The position numbers and the translations under genes were made by a program. A stretch of 5,222 nucleotides of DNA, from NCBI RefSeq assembly GCF_002409645.1, contig NZ_DHNR01000018.1:18495-23716 (forward strand), given 5' to 3'. The notes below the pieces were generated by a model. That model worked only from the letters and a program-made list of their open reading frames with translations, was not told the origin of the DNA and ran no database searches. Below, piece after piece: positions 1-3,680 of the stretch (position 1 is its first letter; each line of letters begins with the position of its first letter). This DNA is from Acetobacter sp. UBA5411 (lineage in GTDB: Bacteria; Pseudomonadota; Alphaproteobacteria; Acetobacterales; Acetobacteraceae).

Positions 1-128
1 ACGGACGCCAGTTCCGGGTCCAGCGCGTTCGCAACGGATGCGCAGACCTCCAGAGCAACCTTCGCGGTTGCATTCGTGACACGGCCTTCAATGAAGGTGC
101 AGATGGAACCGAGGATACCTTCGTTCAT
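1..128 (-). CDS. Unidentified protein, N-terminal fragment (cut by window edge)
   Basis: A frame opens with ATG at 128-126 and stays open to the left edge, giving 42 complete residues beginning MNEGILGSICTF. The start is supported by a near-ideal Shine-Dalgarno sequence (AAGGAG, 5 nt upstream) and by its position 25 nt after the stop of the preceding gene, which fits the spacing of the rest of the block. The visible residues are a mildly hydrophobic, alanine- and valine-rich stretch likely to be helical (roughly residues 13-40). No catalytic motif can be seen, and I do not recognise the family. In T7 the genes after endonuclease I encode lysozyme and primase-helicase; this start resembles neither. 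That a gene begins here is fairly sure; its function is unknown. Confidence 0.7.
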   Translation of the reverse strand, partial: MNEGILGSICTFIEGRVTNATAKVALEVCASVANALDPELAS

Positions 129-133
129 TTGTT

Positions 134-139
134 CTCCTT
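134..139 (-). promoter_or_regulatory. Strong ribosome binding site
   Basis: AAGGAG on the minus strand, followed by AACAA and then the ATG at 128. It is the best Shine-Dalgarno match in the window and is the main evidence that the edge fragment is a real gene, perhaps one needed in quantity. Confidence 0.75.
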
Positions 140-153
140 TGTTGTTTTGGATT

Positions 154-384
154 TCAGGTTTTCGCCGCCCGAAAAAAGCGGCGGACCGCCCATTCGACGG
201 TAATCTCAAACAGCGTGGTGATGATGCCCAGCACCAGCAGCACCAGAACAGCCCAGAAAGAGGCTGCCACAGGTGCGGTCAGGGCCACCCAGATCGTGAT
301 GGGCGCACCCATATAGTGGAGCAGCGCCAGCAGCCCTGTGGCGACGCTGAGTATGCGGAAAAGGGGTGCGAAAAAATCGAGCAT
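154..384 (-). CDS. Small two-helix membrane protein, function unknown
   Basis: A 76-residue protein beginning MLDFFAPLF. Two hydrophobic segments are visible: about residues 4-23 and about 28-58, the second with a long run rich in V, L, I and A. Between them is a short turn around HYMGAP, and the C-terminus is basic (RRFFRAAK), which by the positive-inside rule should lie in the cytoplasm. ATG 384 is preferred over an in-frame GTG at 411 because the GTG has no ribosome binding site. The ATG overlaps the stop of the upstream gene as TAATG, with AGGA 11 nt upstream, which suggests coupled translation. Size and topology are compatible with a holin-like or superinfection/membrane-takeover protein. 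T7 keeps its holin (gp17.5) in the late region, so a lysis role is only a guess. The last codons form a GC-rich hairpin at 163-183 that is explained by coding. Confidence 0.75.
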   Translation of the reverse strand: MLDFFAPLFRILSVATGLLALLHYMGAPITIWVALTAPVAASFWAVLVLLVLGIITTLFEITVEWAVRRFFRAAKT

Positions 385-662
385 TACTTGCTTGTTCCTG
401 CGAAGCGCCACTTGCCGTATCGACGGCCTGTAAGCGGGTCTTTGTGGGTTTCACGGACAACCGGAAGGCCGATGTCGCGCAGCTCCGTGATGCGGCGGGT
501 CAGGGAGCCAGACGACACGCCCTTGGCACGCATAGCGTCCAGGGCGGTGATGGAACCCATCCCGTCGATCAGGGCATAGATGGACCGCGCCAGAGGGGTC
601 AGCTTATGCCGACCCTTCCAGTAGATTTGCGCGACCGTCAGGGGGCGATCAGCCTGCTTCAT
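384..662 (-). CDS. Small winged-helix (HTH_39-like) DNA-binding protein
   Basis: A 92-residue basic protein. Residues about 22-66 read as a helix-turn-helix core: LTPLARSIYALI, then an ITALDAM turn region, then a recognition-helix-like SLTRRITELRDIGLPV. A likely beta wing follows at 67-87, containing the turn DPLTGRRYGKW. From memory this pattern (ITxLDAxxxxGVS, then RITELRxxGxPV, then a TGRR turn) matches small phage winged-helix proteins of the HTH_39 type; I could not run a profile search. Such proteins bind DNA, but their targets are generally unknown. The start ATG overlaps the upstream stop as ATGA (659-662) with no clear Shine-Dalgarno sequence, so translation probably depends on the upstream gene. 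It could be a transcriptional regulator or an accessory replication protein. Confidence 0.78.
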   Translation of the reverse strand: MKQADRPLTVAQIYWKGRHKLTPLARSIYALIDGMGSITALDAMRAKGVSSGSLTRRITELRDIGLPVVRETHKDPLTGRRYGKWRFAGTSK

Positions 663-1444
663 GCCGCGAGCTGTTCACGCGCCTGAAGGACACTGATCAC
701 GTCCGCAATGCACTCCGGTCGGATGCCGACCGAACCCATTCCTGCGTCCAGAACAAAATCGCTGCCGCCCGTGGACTTCTCCAGAGTGACGCACCCGGCT
801 GTGATGCGGGACACCTTCACCGGGCTTTCAGCGGCCTTCGCCGTGTCGCTGGAGACGGTGATCGGAGCCAGCTTTTCGCACTCGGCCTCACGCCCTTCAT
901 CAGTCGATCCATCATCGAAGCAGACATCCACGATACGACCACGCGAGCCTTCGCGACCGCGAATGATCTCCACAATGCCCGTCTTGCCCATCTGTCTGCC
1001 CATGAAGCGGAACTGTGTGGAGATCACGCGGATGCGATCCCCAACGCTCAGGCGCTCAAAAGCGGGCTTCTGCGCTTCCGGCAGGACTTCAAGATAGCGG
1101 GCCTCACCATAATCGGTGTTGCCGTTATCGAAGCGGACGTACACGTCGTCCCCGCAGCTCGAACTCACGGCACCCGCCATTCCCTCTAAACGCGGAACCC
1201 ATACGCCGCCTGCTACCTTAAGACGGACACGGGTTCCTTTCGGCAGGCCGATAACCTCGACATCGTTGCGGAAGCCAAAGTCGGTACCGCCGTTTTCGAA
1301 ACGGACATGCACATAGCCCCCCCTGAACCCGGTGACTTCCCCGACCTTGCCTTCAAATCCCGAATTGAACATGGCGTTGTCGTGCTTCACACGGACTTTC
1401 GCGCCGACGATCAGAGGGGATTTGTTGCTGTTGTTGCTGGTCAT
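659..1444 (-). CDS. Triple SH3/KOW-like repeat protein, function unknown
   Basis: A 261-residue protein beginning MTSNNSNKSP. It holds three tandem modules at residues about 11-65, 67-121 and 131-192. Each opens with L(x)2G(x)2(V/I)R(L/V), has a middle GxxGxV, and closes with V(x)(V/C)F(D/E)(N/D)GxTDxG and then (V/K)(L/I). The alternating beta pattern with glycine turns resembles SH3/KOW-like small barrels. A linker (193-208) leads to a C-terminal segment (209-261) with two or three strands and a helix (IADVISVLQAREQL). The frame stays open upstream to 1582, but ATG 1444 is preferred because the extension would overlap endonuclease I and is low-complexity in character. The Shine-Dalgarno sequence is weak (a GAGAAAG stretch). 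The gene follows a 64-nt gap with a hairpin and CA repeat and is coupled to the next gene by ATGA. T7 has no counterpart here. Nucleic-acid or protein binding is inferred from the fold guess only. Confidence 0.85.
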   Translation of the reverse strand: MTSNNSNKSPLIVGAKVRVKHDNAMFNSGFEGKVGEVTGFRGGYVHVRFENGGTDFGFRNDVEVIGLPKGTRVRLKVAGGVWVPRLEGMAGAVSSSCGDDVYVRFDNGNTDYGEARYLEVLPEAQKPAFERLSVGDRIRVISTQFRFMGRQMGKTGIVEIIRGREGSRGRIVDVCFDDGSTDEGREAECEKLAPITVSSDTAKAAESPVKVSRITAGCVTLEKSTGGSDFVLDAGMGSVGIRPECIADVISVLQAREQLAA

Positions 1445-1462
1445 GATTGACTGCTTTCTCGC

Positions 1463-1479
1463 TGTGTGTGTTTGAGCGG
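1463..1479 (-). promoter_or_regulatory. CCGC-N5-CACACACA leader motif (copy 1)
   Basis: On the minus strand CCGC, five bases and CACACACA lie 18 nt upstream of ATG 1444. A second copy with N4 spacing lies 16 nt upstream of ATG 3513. Both sit in the only sizeable gaps of the gene block. It could be part of a phage-polymerase promoter (other T7-like promoters contain CACTA or CACACTA cores) or an mRNA leader element. Two copies are too few to decide, and simple CA repeats can arise by chance. Confidence 0.3.
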
Positions 1480-1493
1480 CTATGCAGGCCGCT
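1475..1493 (-). repeat. Intergenic inverted repeat (6-bp stem, 7-nt loop)
   Basis: AGCGGC, then a 7-base loop, then GCCGCT, inside the 64-nt gap between endonuclease I and the triple-repeat protein. There is no T-tract on either side, so it is not a standard intrinsic terminator. Its 3' arm on the minus-strand transcript overlaps the CCGC of the CA motif. An RNA-processing or translation-control hairpin is possible. Confidence 0.5.
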
Positions 1494-1508
1494 GCGGGTT
1501 GGCCGGAA

Positions 1509-1940
1509 CTATTCCAGCCATTCAGGCGGGACGGTCGGACCTTTCGCGTAGGGAATGCCGTGCTTTTCGCACCATTCCCCATACGTGGTCTTTGCGCCCT
1601 TTCTGATCTTTGACCTCGGGTTGTTGAACAGGATGCGGATGTCTGCGTCAGGATATGCAGCCTTGACGCATTTCAATTTCATCCGGTCCTCATCATCCCA
1701 GAAGCCTTTTATTTCGAGACAGACGCCGTTACCCAGGACATAGTCGGGGTAATACTTCTGCGGCGGCCGTTGGTATGAAAAATGCTTCCCAGCATTACTG
1801 ACAGGGTTCTTTGATACCTGCGCTCCGGCTTCCTCAAGGTGTGCCAGAACGTCCCTCTCAAAGCCGCTGTCGAACTCCCCTTTCGACTTGAGCTGTCCCT
1901 TCGCCCGCATCAGTCCATAGACGCTGCGCCGTGTTGCCAC
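1509..1940 (-). CDS. Endonuclease I, Holliday-junction resolvase (T7 gp3-like)
   Basis: A 143-residue homologue of T7 gp3 (149 aa). This dimeric nuclease cuts four-way junctions and branched DNA, resolves recombination intermediates before packaging, and degrades host DNA. Motifs match T7 along the length: FDSGFERDV with E28 (T7 E20), YYPDY with D66 (T7 D55), CLEIKGFW with E76 and K78 (T7 E65, K67), then DADIRILF and TTYGEWCEKHGIPYA, and a closing PPEWLE. The PD-(D/E)xK-type active site is therefore intact. The basic tail that follows this point in T7 is missing. The chosen start is GTG at 1940, 2 nt after the ssDNA-binding protein stop (TAACCGTG), which suggests re-initiation; the Shine-Dalgarno sequence is poor. 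ATG 1910 (residue 11) is a possible alternative and would put the first catalytic Glu at residue 18. Family assignment is confident; the exact start is not. Confidence 0.94.
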   Translation of the reverse strand: MATRRSVYGLMRAKGQLKSKGEFDSGFERDVLAHLEEAGAQVSKNPVSNAGKHFSYQRPPQKYYPDYVLGNGVCLEIKGFWDDEDRMKLKCVKAAYPDADIRILFNNPRSKIRKGAKTTYGEWCEKHGIPYAKGPTVPPEWLE

Positions 1941-1942
1941 GG

Positions 1943-2533
1943 TTAGAAGGGCACCTCGTCGTCCAGATCATCACCGGACCCACCGGACGCGCCCTCATCG
2001 GACCCGGAGAACTCGTTGGCGTAATATGCCCCTTCCTCGTCGTCGGAATCATCGTCAGGTGTGAAGCCCGTGCTGGAGTATTCGACCAGCTTGATCAGCT
2101 TTACCGCGATCAGATCGACGCCAATGTAATTCTTGCCCTGAAACTCGGTTGGCTTCAGAGCAATTCGCAGACGAATGGTGGAGCCATTGCCAATGTCAGG
2201 GGGGTTCTTGATGGGATTGCTGCGGGCATCCACGACAGGGATCACCACCTTCTCGCCAGTCTTACGGGTTGCGTAAGCCTTGGCCGTGATGAATACCTTG
2301 CCGTCCTTTTCCTTGAACGGCCCGTTGATGGCCGCCTTGATCTGCTTGGGCGTGAACGTCTCGGCCTTGAAGTCCTCGACGATCTTGGTCAGTTCGGTCA
2401 GACCTTCCCCATCGAGGATGATGCTGGCTTCCTGTTTACCCGTGCCCTGGCCGTTAAAGGTGGTCTCACGCCCCAGCGTGATGAACCGGGCCAGACCCTT
2501 CGGGGTGGTGACTTTCAGCTTGTCGCTTGCCAT
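1943..2533 (-). CDS. Single-stranded DNA-binding protein (T7 gp2.5-like)
   Basis: A 196-residue protein matching the gp2.5 type: an OB-fold core (about residues 1-152) and a long acidic tail (about 159-196). The best match to T7 is VIPVVDARSNPI ... IGNGSTIRLRIAL ... VKLIKLVEY, which corresponds to T7 VVVDSKGK ... IGGGSKLKVKYSL ... VMLVELA. The protein coats ssDNA at the phage fork, promotes annealing and contacts polymerase and helicase through its tail. T7 gp2.5 ends in an essential Phe after acidic residues. Here the end is DDLDDEVPF, which keeps the Phe and also resembles the DDDIPF tip of bacterial SSB. ATG 2533 is preceded by AAGGAG, 3 nt away. The first 68 nt overlap the end of the upstream gene, and the stop is 2 nt before the endonuclease I start. 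Confidence 0.92.
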   Translation of the reverse strand: MASDKLKVTTPKGLARFITLGRETTFNGQGTGKQEASIILDGEGLTELTKIVEDFKAETFTPKQIKAAINGPFKEKDGKVFITAKAYATRKTGEKVVIPVVDARSNPIKNPPDIGNGSTIRLRIALKPTEFQGKNYIGVDLIAVKLIKLVEYSSTGFTPDDDSDDEEGAYYANEFSGSDEGASGGSGDDLDDEVPF

Positions 2534-2771
2534 TTGCTCCTTTCTTGTCCGGTTTGCGCCGTCCGTTTTTGTGCTTGTTGAAGTGTTTCATCGGTTTGCG
2601 TCTCCACGCTTTTGCAGGTTCACCCGTGATGCCGACCTCGGCCGCCAGTGCGTTTGACAGGGTGTGAATGTGTTCCTTCGGCATATCGCTCAGGTCCGAA
2701 ACAGTCCCGTCAGCCGTTGTCACCGTGAGGCCAGAGGCCCCACGACGAACGATGATGTTATGCTTCGGCAT
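2466..2771 (-). CDS. Small basic protein, function unknown
   Basis: A 101-residue protein beginning MPKHNIIVRR. Residues 1-27 look like a beta hairpin (NIIVRRGASGLTVTTADGTV), 28-50 like a short helical part, and about 54-84 is strongly basic (many K/R, including KAWRRKP, KHKNGRRKPDKK). A short His/Gly-rich end follows. ATG 2771 is chosen because GAGGG lies 5 nt upstream; the in-frame GTG at 2783 overlaps that site. It overlaps the upstream gene by 14 nt and runs 68 nt into the ssDNA-binding protein gene in another frame, so residues from about 80 on are dual-coded. The basic tail suggests nucleic-acid binding or binding of an acidic partner. Its place between RNA polymerase and gp2.5 is where T7 carries small host-takeover genes, but no similarity to gp2 or others is seen. 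Confidence 0.7.
   Translation of the reverse strand: MPKHNIIVRRGASGLTVTTADGTVSDLSDMPKEHIHTLSNALAAEVGITGEPAKAWRRKPMKHFNKHKNGRRKPDKKGANGKRQAESHHPEGSGPVHHAGA
2537..2542 (-). promoter_or_regulatory. Ribosome binding site of the ssDNA-binding protein, inside the upstream gene
   Basis: AAGGAG followed by CAA and ATG 2533. It lies within the coding region of the small basic protein, so the ssDNA-binding protein has its own strong initiation signal despite the 68-nt gene overlap. This supports the ATG 2533 start. Confidence 0.75.
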
Positions 2772-3513
2772 TGTTGCCCTCACTGGCCGGAACCGTCTGA
2801 ATGGCGGGCAGGCGGGTCAATGCGGCCGCGCACATATCCGCGATTTCGGCATCACCCGTGTGCAGGGCAAGCGCACGCATTGCCAGAACTGCACGAGCCA
2901 GCAGCGGCCCACACTTCACCAGATTGAGGGCCACAAGAGGGTCCATGGTGTTGTCGCAGGTGGTCGGCGCAGCCACGAAATGGCCGAACCGCGCCAGAGC
3001 GCCCAGCTCACTACCGCTCACGATCACCGCGAAGGTATCTGCCTCAAGGGCGCGAGCTGTGATAGCTGCGCTTCCGAGGCGCAGCACCAGCCGGTGGAAT
3101 GTCTGAGCCAGCGCGGAACGGGCTGCCCAGAACACAAAACTGGGAACTGCAAGCACCTTCGTGAGTGCTTCGGCTTCCTCCAGGTGAACCCCGATCAGGA
3201 AACCATCATCGGTTTCGGCCACATCGCATTCGGCGGGAAAGTGGATGATGTCGGCGCGGCCTTCTGCCACGGTAAGCCCTGTCTCCACTTCCGGCTCCGG
3301 TTCGCCACCAGCCTCATCGGCCGGAGCATCGGTGTCGGCATCGTCGTGGTCCATGAGAATGTGCCCTTCACGGACGCTTGCTGCATTTCCTCCCTCGAAC
3401 TCGAGGATGATGTCCTGAAGGCCGGGGTAGCGTGACTGCATTGCGGGAAGATTGGCGGCAATGTCGCGCTGGACCATTGCCATGTATTCGGGTGTCAGAT
3501 CGTGTTCGGGCAT
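2758..3513 (-). CDS. Protein of unknown function, acidic linker and Ala-rich helical C-terminus
   Basis: A 251-residue protein beginning MPEHDLTPEY. Residues 1-50 form a probable small helical/strand domain (EYMAMVQRDIAANLP, then DIILEFEGG). A very acidic, probably unstructured linker follows at about 55-77 (DHDDADTDAPADEAGGEPEP), then a C-terminal part (about 85-240) dominated by Ala/Leu-rich helices. The end contains GPLLARAVLAMRALAL and IADMCAAALTRL. ATG 3513 is chosen because AGGA lies 8 nt upstream; the frame stays open to 3603, but that extension crosses the inverted-repeat leader and is Cys/Arg-rich, unlike the rest. It is the first gene after the terminator and overlaps the next gene by 14 nt. 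I do not recognise the family. It occupies the place of the T7 1.1-2 genes but looks like neither ligase nor gp2. Confidence 0.75.
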   Translation of the reverse strand: MPEHDLTPEYMAMVQRDIAANLPAMQSRYPGLQDIILEFEGGNAASVREGHILMDHDDADTDAPADEAGGEPEPEVETGLTVAEGRADIIHFPAECDVAETDDGFLIGVHLEEAEALTKVLAVPSFVFWAARSALAQTFHRLVLRLGSAAITARALEADTFAVIVSGSELGALARFGHFVAAPTTCDNTMDPLVALNLVKCGPLLARAVLAMRALALHTGDAEIADMCAAALTRLPAIQTVPASEGNNAEA

Positions 3514-3529
3514 TTCTAATGTCCTGCAT

Positions 3530-3545
3530 TGTGTGTGGATTGCGG
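3530..3545 (-). promoter_or_regulatory. CCGC-N4-CACACACA leader motif (copy 2)
   Basis: On the minus strand CCGC, four bases and CACACACA end 16 nt before ATG 3513 and overlap nothing coding. The arrangement (hairpin, this motif, start codon) repeats that at 1463-1493. It is a candidate phage promoter segment or leader element; the evidence is two copies only. Confidence 0.3.
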
Positions 3546-3553
3546 AAACACGC

Positions 3554-3566
3554 GCCGGACACCGGC
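3554..3566 (-). repeat. Perfect inverted repeat GCCGG-3-CCGGC
   Basis: A five-base GC-rich stem with a 3-nt loop in the leader of the first post-terminator gene. Its 5' arm on the transcript (3562-3566) is also the closing arm of the larger hairpin at 3562-3591, so the two folds exclude each other. Confidence 0.5.
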
Positions 3567-3591
3567 AAGGAACAGTGCAGTTTCCTGCCAG
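3562..3591 (-). repeat. Leader hairpin with 10-bp bulged stem
   Basis: On the minus-strand transcript CTGGCAGGAA pairs with TTCCTTGCCGG, leaving one bulged U, one G-U pair and a loop of about 9 nt. No U-tract follows, so it is not an intrinsic terminator. T7 uses hairpins of this general kind as RNase III processing sites between early genes; that role is possible but unproven here. Confidence 0.5.
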
Positions 3592-3606
3592 CGTTCTGTC
3601 CAACGC
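3591..3606 (-). repeat. Inverted repeat GCGTT-6-AACGC
   Basis: A five-base stem with a 6-nt loop, abutting the next hairpin at 3591 and overlapping a smaller GCAT-GTT-ATGC repeat at 3605-3615. It is one of a series of consecutive inverted repeats in the 120-nt leader between the terminator and ATG 3513. Alone it would be unremarkable. Confidence 0.4.
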
Positions 3607-3636
3607 ATGTTATGCAAATATCAGCTCTAAATGCAG

Positions 3637-3674
3637 AAAACCCCCGATAACCTATTGGATTATCAGGGGTTTTT
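3637..3674 (-). terminator. Intrinsic terminator after the phage RNA polymerase
   Basis: Stem arms 3641-3650 and 3660-3669 give ten pairs, flanked by A-tract/T-tract (3637-3640 and 3670-3674). On the minus-strand transcript the fifth pair is a G-U wobble; on the plus strand it would be a C-A mismatch, so the structure is better in the direction of the genes. It ends in UUUU, a short tract. It begins 7 nt after the polymerase stop codon, a position comparable in role to the T7 early terminator TE, which in T7 lies further downstream after gene 1.3. Weak bidirectional function is possible because five T also follow on the plus strand. Confidence 0.85.
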
Positions 3675-3680
3675 GTAATA

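Noticed and set aside
163..183. Inverted repeat CGCCGC-9-GCGGCG with A/T-rich loop near the end of the membrane-protein gene
   Set aside because: It lies within the codons for RRFFRAAK and is not followed by a U-tract on the sense transcript, so a terminator call is not supported.
1445..1582. N-terminal extension of the triple-module protein up to 1582
   Set aside because: It would overlap the end of endonuclease I by 74 nt and adds residues unlike the modules; ATG 1444 fits the operon gap.
1931..2581. Long plus-strand open frame (216 codons) opposite the ssDNA-binding protein
   Set aside because: It lies antisense to a gene with clear gp2.5 similarity, has no recognisable motif, and its composition is explained by the opposite-strand codons.
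2668..3435. Plus-strand open frame (255 codons) opposite the acidic-linker gene
   Set aside because: The minus frame has a proper ribosome site, a coupled downstream overlap and position in the operon; the plus frame is Cys/His/Arg-rich in the manner of a shadow.
3514..3603. N-terminal extension of the acidic-linker protein up to an ATG at 3603
   Set aside because: It would code through the inverted-repeat leader with Cys/Arg-rich sequence and lacks a ribosome site, whereas ATG 3513 has AGGA 8 nt upstream.
3605..3625. Possible sigma70-type -10 element (CATAAC, AT-rich TGATATTTGCATAAC) after the terminator
   Set aside because: Only four of six -10 bases match, and no credible -35 lies at 16-18 nt; too weak to call.
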